From assembly GCA_018652685.1 (NCBI GenBank), contig JABIBQ010000057.1, forward strand, positions 1-60,781: 60,781 nt of DNA, in the 5' to 3' direction. Positions 1-9,178 of this stretch are shown piece after piece (positions within the stretch are counted from its first letter, which is position 1; the number at the start of each line of letters is the position of its first letter). A program made the translations under genes and the position numbers. The notes under the pieces were generated by a model that searched no databases, was not told the origin of the DNA, and saw nothing but the letters and a program-made list of their open reading frames with translations. This stretch comes from Candidatus Bathyarchaeota archaeon (GTDB lineage Archaea; Thermoproteota; Bathyarchaeia; TCS64).

Positions 1-1
1 G

Positions 2-772
2 AAGACAAGCGTCCACGACGTTGACATACTCATCGGGGGTGGCGTGGTGGACAGGATTGACTGCGCATACGCCCACGGCCACGAACTCAGGGGGCTCTCA
101 CCTTGCGGGAGGAGGGCCACGGAGTCAGGAAGTGTCAAGATTGTGGGAGAGCTCAGCAACGCAGCGTTCCAGTGGAGGTTCAGGGCAGCCGCCCTGGGGC
201 TCCCGTGGTACCCCGCGAGGATCATGATGGGAACTGACACGTTCAGGTACAGCTCGGCCAAGATCGTCGAGGACCCGTTCACAGGGAGCCCCATCACACT
301 CCTACCTGCCTGTTACCCGGATTTCGCGTTCATCCACGTCCACAGGTGCGACAGGTACGGGAACTGCCAGATTGACGGCACCACGATGGAGGACGTGGAA
401 CTGGCCAGGGCCGCGAAGAGGCTGATAATCACTACTGAGAAAATCGTTGACGACGATGTTATCACCTCTGAACCGGGTCGTACCGTGATCCCCCACTTCA
501 TTGTTGATGCCGTTGTTGAATCCCCCAATGGTAGCCACCCGGGCAACATGCCGGGTCTATACTACAGCGATGAGGGTCACATGGCTGAGTGGCTGAGTCT
601 AAGCAGGTCCGACGAGGGGGTCAAGGAGTACATGAGTAGGTACGTGTATGGAGTGGAAGACTTCGAGGAGTATCTGGGCCTGATCGGTGGCGACTCGAGA
701 ATGGAATACCTAGCTAAGCTGGAACGGCTTGAGGTGTCCCTTGATGCGCCATGGTCGAGGAGGGGAAAGTAA
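2..772 (+). CDS. Family I CoA-transferase, subunit A (5' end outside window)
   Basis: The reading frame is open from the left edge and shows 256 residues, so the true start lies outside the window. The sequence resembles the alpha subunit of glutaconate/3-oxoacid-type CoA-transferases (GctA family), which work with a beta subunit to move CoA between carboxylic acids in the cytoplasm. Family-like stretches include IGGGVVDRID near the visible start, LSPCGRRATESGSV, PACYPDFAFIHVHRCDRYGN in the middle and an acidic C-terminus. Its TAA stop shares one base with the ATG of the next gene (TAATG), so the two subunits are probably translationally coupled. The acyl substrate cannot be read from the sequence; an IpdAB-like ring-cleavage role is an alternative within the same fold. 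Confidence 0.85.
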   Translation, partial: KTSVHDVDILIGGGVVDRIDCAYAHGHELRGLSPCGRRATESGSVKIVGELSNAAFQWRFRAAALGLPWYPARIMMGTDTFRYSSAKIVEDPFTGSPITLLPACYPDFAFIHVHRCDRYGNCQIDGTTMEDVELARAAKRLIITTEKIVDDDVITSEPGRTVIPHFIVDAVVESPNGSHPGNMPGLYYSDEGHMAEWLSLSRSDEGVKEYMSRYVYGVEDFEEYLGLIGGDSRMEYLAKLERLEVSLDAPWSRRGK

Positions 773-1533
773 TGTCGTATAATACAACCGAGCTTATGGC
801 CTGCGTTGCTAGCAGGGTATTAGAGAACGGGAAATCAATCTTCGTTGGGACAGGTTTGCCTATCATAGCCACCATGCTGGCCCAGAGGCTCCACGCACCA
901 GACCTGCTGGTGGTCTTCGAGGCGGGGGGGATAGGCCCCAAGCTGCCGACGATACCCATCAGCGTTGGGGACAGCAGGACGTTTCACAAGGCGGTGATGG
1001 CGGCCAGCATGGACTACACCATGGGCATGGCTCAAGCGGGGCTTGTTGACTACGGGTTCCTAGGTGCAGCCCAGATAGACAAGTACGGGAATCTCAACAC
1101 CACGGTGATCGGTGACCACGAATCGCCAAAGGTCAGGCTTCCCGGCAGCGGAGGGGCAAACGACCTTGGTAGCCTCTGCCACCAGACGATCACACTGATG
1201 CGGCAGGACAAGCGCAGGTTCATGGAGAAGCTGGACTACCTCACAACCCCGGGCTACCTAACGGGCCCCGGTGCGAGGGCGGCAGCCGGTTTGCCGACAG
1301 AAACTGGCCCGTATAGGGTGATAACCCAGCTGGGTGTCATGGGCTTTGATAAGGAGACAAAAGAAATGATGCTGATCCAGGTGCACCCAGGGGTCACCGT
1401 TGATGATGTCATCGAAAATACCGGGTTTGAACTCCTTTTAGGAGATGTGAGGGAGACTGATGCCCCCACCGACGAGGAGTTAAAGTTGCTCAGGGAGGAG
1501 ATCGACCCCTCCGGAATCGTCATCGGGAAGTAG
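772..1533 (+). CDS. Family I CoA-transferase, subunit B
   Basis: This 253-residue protein is the beta subunit partner of the preceding gene. In this family the beta subunit carries the glutamate that forms the glutamyl-CoA intermediate; here Glu50 in VVFEAGG is the likely candidate. The GFLGAAQIDKYGNLNTT stretch is characteristic of GctB-like subunits. I chose the ATG at 772, which overlaps the upstream stop by one base; an in-frame ATG at 751 lies inside subunit A and would add seven atypical residues. The gene ends with TAG directly against the convergent creatininase gene, with no spacer, leaving no room for separate terminators. The substrate is unknown. Confidence 0.88.
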   Translation: MSYNTTELMACVASRVLENGKSIFVGTGLPIIATMLAQRLHAPDLLVVFEAGGIGPKLPTIPISVGDSRTFHKAVMAASMDYTMGMAQAGLVDYGFLGAAQIDKYGNLNTTVIGDHESPKVRLPGSGGANDLGSLCHQTITLMRQDKRRFMEKLDYLTTPGYLTGPGARAAAGLPTETGPYRVITQLGVMGFDKETKEMMLIQVHPGVTVDDVIENTGFELLLGDVRETDAPTDEELKLLREEIDPSGIVIGK

Positions 1534-2379
1534 CTAGTCCTTGTACCCCTTGGGGACCGGGACCGTCTTCCACAGCTTGATGAAGTCAACCGCGAACTGG
1601 ACTGATTCCTCCATGGACGCCGCTGCCTCCTCGGGGTCAGCCTTTCGGGGGTCACTTGTCGCGTACTGGCCGTTACGAGTGATGTCCTCGGTGTTCGAGG
1701 GCAGGCTCGCCATGAATACCTGGTTCACAAGCTCATAATCCTCCCTGTCGGGGTCCATGTACTCCCTCAGCTGGTCTGGTATGATGACGCCGCTCTCCCA
1801 GTTCTCCAGCCGCCACATCTCCACCAGATCGGGGAAGTAATGGAGGGCATAAGCCGTCTCCCTGGGGCCGCTGTGGACCTCGAAATATCTGGCCATTCGG
1901 TCCTGTATCTTCTTGGCCAGCTCCGTTTTCCTGGGACCGCTTGGTGTGCCAATCATCACCTTGTACTTTCTCTTGGCGATCTGGGCGGCCAGGTTCATTG
2001 TTTGTGTGTTGCCGCCGTGGTGGTTGATCAGGATGAAACGTTTGACGCCGTGGTGGGCAAAGCTCTCGATGGTATCAAGGAGGATGTTCAGGAGCGTCTC
2101 CGCGGAGAAGGTAACTGAACCGGGGAACGCCATGTGATGGGGGCTGAACCCTGCCCAGCACGGGTGGATGCAAACGCTGTTGGTCCTGCTTGCTATCTCG
2201 TGGATGAACTCGTGGACACCCAGGCTGTCGGTGCCCAGCGGGAGGTGGATTCCGTGCTGCTCGATGGCCCCGATTCCGATGATTACAATGGGCTCTGGCT
2301 CGTTCGCCATCCAGTCCTCGAAGGCGGGGCGGGTGAGTTCCTGTACCCAGAATCTTGAAAGTATACCGTTTTCAGACAT
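1534..2379 (-). CDS. Creatininase-family amidohydrolase, copy 1
   Basis: The 281-residue product belongs to the creatininase family of metal-dependent amidohydrolases, which open cyclic or linear amides and include creatininase, MftE-like peptidases and FAPy deformylase. Family metal-site features are visible: Glu40 and His42 in IEQHG, Asp51 in LPLGTDS, the NHHGGN block at about 119-124 and an acidic RETA stretch near 195. A second creatininase of exactly the same length lies at 13070-13915 and shares long stretches, including TRPAFEDW and IGIG.IEQHG, so they are paralogues. The gene is divergent from an MFS transporter, which could import its substrate. The exact substrate is not predictable. 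Confidence 0.88.
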   Translation of the reverse strand: MSENGILSRFWVQELTRPAFEDWMANEPEPIVIIGIGAIEQHGIHLPLGTDSLGVHEFIHEIASRTNSVCIHPCWAGFSPHHMAFPGSVTFSAETLLNILLDTIESFAHHGVKRFILINHHGGNTQTMNLAAQIAKRKYKVMIGTPSGPRKTELAKKIQDRMARYFEVHSGPRETAYALHYFPDLVEMWRLENWESGVIIPDQLREYMDPDREDYELVNQVFMASLPSNTEDITRNGQYATSDPRKADPEEAAASMEESVQFAVDFIKLWKTVPVPKGYKD

Positions 2380-2447
2380 AGTTTGAGATTGTTTTTGGTA
2401 GCTTTAACGTTTTCATGGGTAGTGTTATCAGCCTTTAGGCACCTATC

Positions 2448-3659
2448 ATGCAAATGCTCAACTGGGTAAACAGGAACGGGAAAATCCTGCTAGCGGTGCG
2501 CCCCATACAGGCGTTCGCGGGTAGCTTTGTCAGTATCTTCTTTGTAATCTATCTCAACTCCCTGGGGCTGCCGCTGTGGCAGACCGGGCTGGTGCTGTCC
2601 GGTGGCTTGACCACCTCAACTCTGTTCAACCTGATCGCGGGGTACCTTGCTGACCGCATGGGAAGACGAAAGCTGCTCATGGTCTTCGGCCTCCTTTCAA
2701 CTGCTGCCGGACTGGTCTTCACGATAACCAATCAGCCAATCCTCCTAGTCATCACGGCTGTGATCGCGTCAATGGGATATGGAGGGGGTTTCGGTGCAGC
2801 CCAGATGATCGAACGGGTCATCCTCGCCCAGTGCTGCGTGGACGAGGAGAGGACTAACCTCTACGCCATCAGGAGCACCATCGGCTCACTGGCGACGGCG
2901 GCCGGGTCACTGTTCACGGGGTTACTGGTAGTCATCCAGGGATGGGGGTACGTGGAGGGCACGGCCTACAGGATGATGTTTGGGGTCTTTACCGCGCTGA
3001 ACCTGGCCGTCGTGCTCCTGTACCTGATGCTTGACGAAGAGGCAGAGATCGAGGAGGAGAAGGCGGCCCAGGTCGAACTCAGCCCCGAGACAAAGAGGTA
3101 CGCGGTGCTTCTCTCCATCCTTTTCAGCATGGACTCACTAGGGGGCGCGTTTATAGGACAGGGCCTTGCAGCTTACTGGTTCTTCGAGAGGTTCGGTCTT
3201 GGCATGGACAGGATCGGCATGATCTTCTCGGCTTCCAGCCTATTGGCAGCGGTCTCCTTCATGTTAGCCGCTAGGATCAGCAAGCGTATCGGGCTAATCA
3301 ACACCATGGTATTCAGCCACCTGCCCGCAAACATGATGATGGCGGTCATCCCCTACATGCCCACCCTTGAAACCAGCCTATTCTTCTACCTCGGCAGGAG
3401 CCTGCTGAGCATGATGGATGTGCCCACGAGGCAGAGCTACACAATGGCGATAGTGAAACCCGAGGAACGGAGCCGTTTCCAGGCATTACTGAACCTGCCA
3501 AGGAGTCTGACCATGGCAATCGGGCCAAGCATAGCCACGTACATAATGCAGTTCGTCGGCATCAGCATGCCATTCCTCATTGCGGGGGTCATCAAGGGAT
3601 TCTATGATATCGCGCTGTGGTTCACATTCAAAGACATCAAACCACCCGAGGAAGAGTAG
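2448..3659 (+). CDS. Major facilitator superfamily transporter
   Basis: This 403-residue polytopic membrane protein has the MFS signature loop between helices 2 and 3 (GYLADRMGRRK, residues 65-75). The N- and C-terminal halves are joined by an acidic cytoplasmic linker at about residues 195-217, consistent with a 12-helix transporter. It is divergent from creatininase copy 1 across a 68-base spacer, so the two may share regulation. ATG at 2448 is the first start; a second ATG two codons later would serve equally well. The family cannot be narrowed to a substrate; uptake or efflux of a small organic compound is inferred from the catabolic neighbours. Confidence 0.85.
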   Translation: MQMLNWVNRNGKILLAVRPIQAFAGSFVSIFFVIYLNSLGLPLWQTGLVLSGGLTTSTLFNLIAGYLADRMGRRKLLMVFGLLSTAAGLVFTITNQPILLVITAVIASMGYGGGFGAAQMIERVILAQCCVDEERTNLYAIRSTIGSLATAAGSLFTGLLVVIQGWGYVEGTAYRMMFGVFTALNLAVVLLYLMLDEEAEIEEEKAAQVELSPETKRYAVLLSILFSMDSLGGAFIGQGLAAYWFFERFGLGMDRIGMIFSASSLLAAVSFMLAARISKRIGLINTMVFSHLPANMMMAVIPYMPTLETSLFFYLGRSLLSMMDVPTRQSYTMAIVKPEERSRFQALLNLPRSLTMAIGPSIATYIMQFVGISMPFLIAGVIKGFYDIALWFTFKDIKPPEEE

Positions 3660-3754
3660 CCTCTCAAAGGCCCCTCAATTTGGAATAGATTATTTTTAAT
3701 TGATTAGAAATTGAAATGCTAACCCAAAATATCGCCGTATTTTGAATATTCGTA

Positions 3755-3763
3755 CATATATAG
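3755..3763 (+). promoter_or_regulatory. TATA box of the PEP carboxykinase gene
   Basis: CATATATAG lies about 35-43 bases before the ATG at 3798. This implies transcription starting roughly a dozen bases before the codon. The surrounding 100 bases are strongly A+T rich compared with the flanking genes. Confidence 0.6.
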
Positions 3764-3797
3764 GGGGTAGTCACCGATAAGCCTAAAATCCTATCAA

Positions 3798-5675
3798 ATG
3801 ACCTACAGGCGAGGTACATTGGATTCACTATCAGAATACATGGACAGGGAGAACCTTGAGAAGCTCAAGGCGATAAACAACCCCCATGTTGAGAAGCAAG
3901 TAGAGAGGTTTCTCACGCTCTGTAAACCGGACAAGGCGACGGTCATCACGGATGATGACGCCGACATTGATTACGTCCGACAGCTATCCATCGATAACGG
4001 AGAGGAGCACCTCCTGGCAATGGAGGGCCACACCATCCACTGGGACGGCTACCAGGACCAGGCAAGGGACAAGGGAAACACCAAGGTGCTTGTAACCCCC
4101 GAGATGCAGATGAGCAAAGGAATCAACACCATTCCACGGGAAGAGGGGCTGGAAGAGATCCTCGGCTACATGGACGGGATCATGAAGGGGAAGGAGTGCA
4201 TCATCAGGTTCTTCAGCCTTGGCCCAACCGATAGCAGGTTCACGCTATGCGCCCTCCAGATAACGGACAGCGCGTACGTCGCCCACAGCGAGGACATCCT
4301 TTACAGGAAGGGCTACGAGCAGTTCAAGAAGCTTGATGGAAGCAAAGAGTTCTTCACGTTCATACACAGCGCAGGCGAGGTTGATGAGCGCAAAACCACG
4401 GTCAACATCGACAAGCGTCGCATCTACATTGACCTTCTCGACAACAAGGTGTACACAGTCAACAACCAGTACGCTGGAAACAGCCTGGGCCTCAAGAAAC
4501 TAGCGCTAAGGCTGGCAGTTTACAAGGCAAACAACGAAGATTGGCTCTCTGAGCACATGCTCATCATGGGAGTCAAGCCCGAGGGAAAGGACAGGACCAC
4601 ATATTTCACAGGGGCATACCCCAGCGCGTGCGGTAAAACAAGCACAGCAATGATTCCAGGTCAGTCCATCGTAGGCGATGACATCGCATACCTGAAGATG
4701 GATGACAAGGGAAACTGCAGGGCAGTGAACATTGAGCAAGGTGTCTTCGGAATCATCACTGACGTGAACCCCGTTGATGACCCGTTCATCTACAAGACGT
4801 TGACATCTCCACGCGAGATGGTGTTCAGCAACGTAATGGTCAAGGATGGGAAACCATACTGGCTGAATATGGGCATTCCTGAGGAAAAATACCCATCTGA
4901 CGGTCTCAACCACATCGGAAAATGGGAGAAGGGCATGAAGGACGCCAACGGCAAAGAAATCGGAGTCGCCCACAAGAACGCGAGGTACACCATCCGCATC
5001 AACGAGCTGGAAAACGCTGACCCACATTTCAATGACCCAGAGGGACTTGTCATTGATGGGGTTCTCTACGGCGGTAGGGACAGCGACACAAACGTACCCG
5101 TGAGCCAGGCGTTGAGCTGGGAGCACGGCGTCTATATGGGTGCAATCATCGAGTCCGAGACCACCTCGGCGACCCTTGGACAGGCGGGCGTCAGGAAGAG
5201 CAGCCCCATGGCTATCATGGATTTCATGGTAATACCATTCGGAAGGTATCTCAACAACCATATCGAGTTCGGGAACAAGCTGACAAGAACTCCATTAGTG
5301 TTCAGCACCAACTACTTCCTGAAAAACGAGGGAAAATACACCAACGAGAAGGTGGACAAGAAGGTCTGGCTCCTGTGGGCGGAAGGAAGGGTCCACGGAG
5401 AGTACGATGCCATTGAGACACCCATCGGGTACATCCCCAAGTACGATGACCTGAAAGCGTTATTCAAGCAGGTCTTTGACAGGGAGTACACCGAGGAGGA
5501 TTACCACCAGCAGTTCAGCATCAGGGTGACAAAACACCTGGAAAAGCTGGCCAGGATGGAGGAGCTCTACAGTGACGAGGACGGTATCCCCGAGGGTTTC
5601 TGGGCTGTACACAACGGCATCAAGGACGGCTTGAAGAAACTAGGGAAGAAAACACTCCCACCAAGCCATTTCTAA
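3798..5675 (+). CDS. pckG: Phosphoenolpyruvate carboxykinase (GTP)
   Basis: The 625-residue enzyme interconverts oxaloacetate plus GTP with phosphoenolpyruvate, CO2 and GDP, the entry to gluconeogenesis in the cytoplasm. It is of the GTP-dependent type: the kinase P-loop reads YPSACGKTS at residues 274-282 and contains the reactive cysteine (Cys278) typical of that class, followed by GDDIAYL near 293 and NIEQGVFGI near 314. Length matches the family (about 600-640). It has its own promoter and no operon partner. GTP-type PEP carboxykinase is common in archaea such as Thermococcales and Sulfolobales. The gene is intact; a fragment of another gene abuts its 3' end on the opposite strand. Confidence 0.97.
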   Translation: MTYRRGTLDSLSEYMDRENLEKLKAINNPHVEKQVERFLTLCKPDKATVITDDDADIDYVRQLSIDNGEEHLLAMEGHTIHWDGYQDQARDKGNTKVLVTPEMQMSKGINTIPREEGLEEILGYMDGIMKGKECIIRFFSLGPTDSRFTLCALQITDSAYVAHSEDILYRKGYEQFKKLDGSKEFFTFIHSAGEVDERKTTVNIDKRRIYIDLLDNKVYTVNNQYAGNSLGLKKLALRLAVYKANNEDWLSEHMLIMGVKPEGKDRTTYFTGAYPSACGKTSTAMIPGQSIVGDDIAYLKMDDKGNCRAVNIEQGVFGIITDVNPVDDPFIYKTLTSPREMVFSNVMVKDGKPYWLNMGIPEEKYPSDGLNHIGKWEKGMKDANGKEIGVAHKNARYTIRINELENADPHFNDPEGLVIDGVLYGGRDSDTNVPVSQALSWEHGVYMGAIIESETTSATLGQAGVRKSSPMAIMDFMVIPFGRYLNNHIEFGNKLTRTPLVFSTNYFLKNEGKYTNEKVDKKVWLLWAEGRVHGEYDAIETPIGYIPKYDDLKALFKQVFDREYTEEDYHQQFSIRVTKHLEKLARMEELYSDEDGIPEGFWAVHNGIKDGLKKLGKKTLPPSHF

Positions 5676-5806
5676 ATCCCCATCCTTTCCCTGAACCTTT
5701 TCAGGTAGTAATCAAACCCTCCTGGACAGGTCTCCATTGATGACGGCCCATACCACCACTCGTAAGCCACGCGAAAACGGTATCCTTGACCTTTGAACTC
5801 ATGGAT
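5672..5806 (-). pseudogene. C-terminal remnant of an unidentified gene
   Basis: Reading the minus strand gives a protein-like stretch of 44 codons ending in TAG, with pieces such as GYRFRVAYEWWYGPSS and GGFDYYLKRFRERMGI. It has no ATG in frame and is closed upstream by TAA. The aromatic-rich, charged C-terminus does not look like random translation, so I read it as the surviving tail of a deleted gene. Its stop overlaps the last bases of the PEP carboxykinase gene. I do not recognise the family. Confidence 0.35.
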
Positions 5807-5819
5807 TTACGCATGAGTT
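5796..5819. repeat. Inverted repeat AACTCATG / CATGAGTT
   Basis: A perfect 8-base inverted repeat with an 8-base spacer lies just before the AstE-like gene. It could be an operator or a hairpin; nothing in the sequence decides between these. Confidence 0.4.
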
Positions 5820-5861
5820 TTGAGGAAAAAAGCCTTCAAACACGAGCCCCTTAGTTCACCC

Positions 5862-6848
5862 ATGAAGGTATTCAATAAATCGGTGGAAAAGGGCTCAAAA
5901 ACGAGTTTCAGGGTCGAGCTCGCCAGCTACCCCGACGGTTCACCTATCGGGGTCTGGGTCAGAGCGATAAACGGGGCAAATGATGGACCCACATTGACTC
6001 TCCTCGGTGCACAGCACGGGGACGAGTACAGCGGTATCGAGATCATCAACAGGATAATGGACAGCGTTGATCCGGGGGAGTTATCAGGGAAGATACTGGC
6101 GGTGCCGATCTCAAACCCGTTGGCCTTCAACACCGGGCACAGGATAACCCCGCCAAGCATCGGCTACGAGAACCTCAACATGAACAGGGTCTGGCCCGGA
6201 AACCCCAAGGGGCTGCTGACTGAACGGATTGTGTCAGGTCTATGGGAGAACCTTGTCAAGGACTGCACCGTGGTGCTTGACATGCACGAGGGAGGCAAGG
6301 CGTTCATGGCCAGGTACATCCACGCACGCGGAACCGAGGAGACTGACAGGATCGTAGGTGACAGGAACAGGGAGCTGTACAAGTGGTTCGGCCAGGGCAT
6401 CCCTGTCCTTGGAGGGGTACGGACCAGGAGCCACATGATGGGCAGCCTCAGCATCCAGACGGGCATCAAGGACATCCCGTGCATTGGCGTCGAGGTTGGT
6501 GGCGGTGGCAGGCTGTGGGAGAAACTCGTCCAGGTAGGTACTCGGGGGGTACGAAACGTCATGATAGGTCTCGGCATGCTCCAGGAAGAACCAGTGGGAC
6601 AGCAGATGAAGCAGTACGTGGCCCAGGAGAGCAGCTGGCCCAAAACTAGCAGGGGCGGCCTGTTCACAAACACGTGCGAGCTCAACGCCGTCGTCGAGAA
6701 GGGCAAGAAGGTTGGGGAGCTGAGAAACCCCATCGGCGAGCTCATCGAGGAGGTGCACGCCCCCTACAGGTCGGTGATCTTCGATACAAGGTTCCAGCCC
6801 ACCGTGTACCCCGGTGACTGGACTGTACATTGCGGCAAGATCAGTTAA
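5862..6848 (+). CDS. Succinylglutamate desuccinylase/aspartoacylase-family deacylase
   Basis: The 328-residue protein is an M14-like zinc hydrolase of the AstE/AspA family, which removes acyl groups from N-acyl amino acids. Zinc ligands are visible as His52 and Glu55 in QHGDEYSG and His142 in LDMHEGG. The C-terminal third (GGLFTNTCELN... to the end) resembles the small beta domain found in this family. I start it at ATG 5862, which gives the usual short lead-in before the zinc motif; an upstream TTG at 5820 would add 14 residues. It stands alone between PEP carboxykinase and cysS. The acyl-amino-acid substrate is not predictable. Confidence 0.82.
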   Translation: MKVFNKSVEKGSKTSFRVELASYPDGSPIGVWVRAINGANDGPTLTLLGAQHGDEYSGIEIINRIMDSVDPGELSGKILAVPISNPLAFNTGHRITPPSIGYENLNMNRVWPGNPKGLLTERIVSGLWENLVKDCTVVLDMHEGGKAFMARYIHARGTEETDRIVGDRNRELYKWFGQGIPVLGGVRTRSHMMGSLSIQTGIKDIPCIGVEVGGGGRLWEKLVQVGTRGVRNVMIGLGMLQEEPVGQQMKQYVAQESSWPKTSRGGLFTNTCELNAVVEKGKKVGELRNPIGELIEEVHAPYRSVIFDTRFQPTVYPGDWTVHCGKIS

Positions 6849-6974
6849 ATGCCAGAGCGGGCGAGAAGCCCATCCACTAAGTTTTAAATATATCTAAAAT
6901 ACAGCACTAACCAATAATCAAAAAAAAGCCCGAAGGAACAACCTACAGGGCCAAAACAAAGGAAAAGAGAGGGG

Positions 6975-8414
6975 TTAGCTAAATTTCCAGGTAGCCCCGT
7001 CGGGGGTGTCCTTTAGCTCAACACCGATCTCCTTGAGCTTGTCCCTAATCTCGTCGGCCAGGGCCCAGTTCTTTGCATCCCTCTGGCCCTGCCTCAACTC
7101 TGCTATGAAGCCCATCAGCTTGTCAGCCACCTCGCTTCCTCCCGTATTCCTCTTCTCAAAGAGGCCCAAGATTGAAAGGAGTTCACCGTATGCCTCATAC
7201 GCTGTGGTCAAGACCCCCTTGTTGGCAGTCTCCAACACGTACTCGTTTATCGCCCCAGCCAAGTTGTGCAGATGCCCGAGGGCAATCGGCGTGTTGAAGT
7301 CGTCGTCCATTGCCTCGATGAAGCTCCTCTTCTCGGTACGGACGGCTGAGATCAGTTTCTCCTCACGCTCAAAGTAGTCGATGTTGGTATCCCCACCTTT
7401 CAAGGCATTCTCCGCCAGGCTCAGAGTGTTTTCCAGCCTCTTCGCCGTGTTCTCCGCAGTCTCCATGGCGCTCCACGTGAAGTTCAACGGCCGCCTGTAA
7501 TGGGTGCTGATATAGAAGTACCTGAACGCGTCCGGGCTGTGCTTTTCCAGCACCTCGTCGAAGGTCACGTAGTTACCCAGGCTCTTGCTCATCTTGCCCC
7601 CGTCTATCAGCAGGTGCCTCATGTGTACCCAGTAACGGACGAACTGTTTCTTGTTCGCAGCCTCGCTCTGGGCTACTTCGTTCTCGTGGTGCGGGAACGC
7701 CAGGTCCTCGCCTCCCGCATGGATGTCGATGGTCTCTCCCAGTAGCTCCTTGCTCATTACGCTGCACTCGATGTGCCACCCCGGCCTACCGTAGCCCCAC
7801 GGGGATTCATAGTAGATCTTTCTCTCTATCTCCTCGGGAGTCGCCTTCTTCCATAGGGCGAAATCCTGGGCGTTCTCCTTGTCGTACTCGTCAGCGGCGA
7901 CCCTCTCAGTCTGCTCGACCTGTGAGAGGTCCATACCACTAAGCTTGCCGTAGCCCTCGAATTTCTGGATGTTGAAGTAGACGCCGTCATCAGCGTCATA
8001 GGCGTAGCCCAATTCCTCAAGTGTCTTGATGAAGTCAACCATCTGCTCAACGTACACCGTTGCACGTGGATGCGAGGTAGCCCTCTTGATGTTCAGCAGA
8101 TCCAGTCCTCTGAAGAAAACGCCGGTGTAGTGCTCGGTGAAATCCTTCAGAGTCTTGCCCTCCGCGCCGCTGTCCCTGATTGTCTTGTCGTCTATATCGG
8201 TGAGGTTCATGATGTACTTGACATCGTATCCCCTATACTCCAGCCAACGCCTGATGAGGTCTCCACTTGTGAAGCTGCGTATGTTGCCGATGTGGGGAGC
8301 CCCGTAGACTGTGGGGCCACAGACGTACATCGTGACCTCCGGTGGATTAAGTGGGTCAAACCGGAGCTTGCTCCGGGTCATGGTATCATAGATCTCGATG
8401 GGGTTATCTGTCAT
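6975..8414 (-). CDS. cysS: Cysteinyl-tRNA synthetase
   Basis: The 479-residue class Ia synthetase attaches cysteine to tRNA-Cys. The N-terminal zinc cysteine in MYVCGPT (Cys32), the HIGN nucleotide motif (41-44), the [13 protein letters not shown] block and the KMSKS loop (274-278) are all present, and the length is normal. The ATG at 8412-8414 is supported by a good Shine-Dalgarno sequence eight bases upstream. This archaeon therefore uses direct charging rather than depending only on the SepRS/SepCysS route. The gene stands alone, with a 126-base A-rich spacer after its stop shared with the convergent deacylase gene. Confidence 0.97.
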   Translation of the reverse strand: MTDNPIEIYDTMTRSKLRFDPLNPPEVTMYVCGPTVYGAPHIGNIRSFTSGDLIRRWLEYRGYDVKYIMNLTDIDDKTIRDSGAEGKTLKDFTEHYTGVFFRGLDLLNIKRATSHPRATVYVEQMVDFIKTLEELGYAYDADDGVYFNIQKFEGYGKLSGMDLSQVEQTERVAADEYDKENAQDFALWKKATPEEIERKIYYESPWGYGRPGWHIECSVMSKELLGETIDIHAGGEDLAFPHHENEVAQSEAANKKQFVRYWVHMRHLLIDGGKMSKSLGNYVTFDEVLEKHSPDAFRYFYISTHYRRPLNFTWSAMETAENTAKRLENTLSLAENALKGGDTNIDYFEREEKLISAVRTEKRSFIEAMDDDFNTPIALGHLHNLAGAINEYVLETANKGVLTTAYEAYGELLSILGLFEKRNTGGSEVADKLMGFIAELRQGQRDAKNWALADEIRDKLKEIGVELKDTPDGATWKFS

Positions 8415-8420
8415 TGTTTT

Positions 8421-8426
8421 TCCTCC
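8421..8426 (-). promoter_or_regulatory. Shine-Dalgarno of cysS
   Basis: The minus strand reads GGAGGA a few bases before the cysS ATG. It is one of the few clear ribosome-binding sites in the window and fixes the start. Confidence 0.7.
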
Positions 8427-8547
8427 ATAGAATCGACTAGACGGGGTAGTGTTTTCTTTTCGGTTAAATTAGAGTACACAATAGTCTCAATCTTCCCTTT
8501 CTAGCAGAGTAGGGATTGATGTTGGGTAATATAAATGATATGCGGGT

Positions 8548-9174
8548 TTATTCCAGATTCTTCTCCCCAAATTCGGCCAACTGCTTCCTGAGGCGCTCCC
8601 TGCTCACTTCGGTGGTTATCTCGGACCGAGTTCTCTCATTGACCATCCTTACCACGTCCAGCTTCCTCCTGAGTCCCTTGAGGAGCAAGCAGGCCTCCTC
8701 CATCCCAGTAAGGTGGAGGAATATGGCCTCCATCTGGTCTAAGTTCGCCTCGGCCGCACCTAAGTCACCCGCCCTCAGCAGGTCAAGTGTCTGGCGCCTC
8801 AACTCCCCCGGGACATCGGCGAGTCCGAGAATGTAGTCCTTGTATTGTAACCCGAGAGCCTCGGGCGATGGGAACTCCTTCCTGGAGTTTAAGCCGTGGA
8901 GTATGCGCGCCTCGGCATATTCCTGTTTAGCTGCTTCAACTGCGTCGTTGAATCCTATCTCAGGAAACTCCTCCGAGTAGGTCTTGATTTCATCGAGGAG
9001 CCCCCTTGCTTCATCAAAATTCGCTGAGGCCTTCTCGTTGTCCCCGTTGTGGAGCAGCAGTATGGCCTGTTTGCTGAGCATCCTAGCCCTCCTCGCCCTG
9101 CCGTAAGCCTCGTTCCTTGCCTTCTCCCGGTTCCGAAGATCCTTCGTAGACTTCCGGATTATATCCTCGATCAT
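8548..9174 (-). CDS. Translin-family nucleic-acid-binding protein
   Basis: The 208-residue, almost all-helical protein matches translin. The family signature is seen as GLQYKDYILGLADVPGELRR at about 108-127, and acidic clusters lie at 53-75. Translin-family proteins form octameric barrels that bind single-stranded RNA and DNA; archaeal members can form C3PO-like endoribonucleases that process small RNAs. The ATG lies only four bases after the stop of the threonine dehydratase gene, so both are probably transcribed together. Whether it is catalytic (TRAX-like) or only binding (translin-like) cannot be settled without a structural alignment. Confidence 0.88.
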   Translation of the reverse strand: MIEDIIRKSTKDLRNREKARNEAYGRARRARMLSKQAILLLHNGDNEKASANFDEARGLLDEIKTYSEEFPEIGFNDAVEAAKQEYAEARILHGLNSRKEFPSPEALGLQYKDYILGLADVPGELRRQTLDLLRAGDLGAAEANLDQMEAIFLHLTGMEEACLLLKGLRRKLDVVRMVNERTRSEITTEVSRERLRKQLAEFGEKNLE

Positions 9175-9178
9175 CAGA

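Noticed and set aside
4506-5261. 251-codon minus-strand frame inside pckG
   Set aside because: It is antisense to a clearly conserved gene and has no family features; long shadows are common at this GC content.
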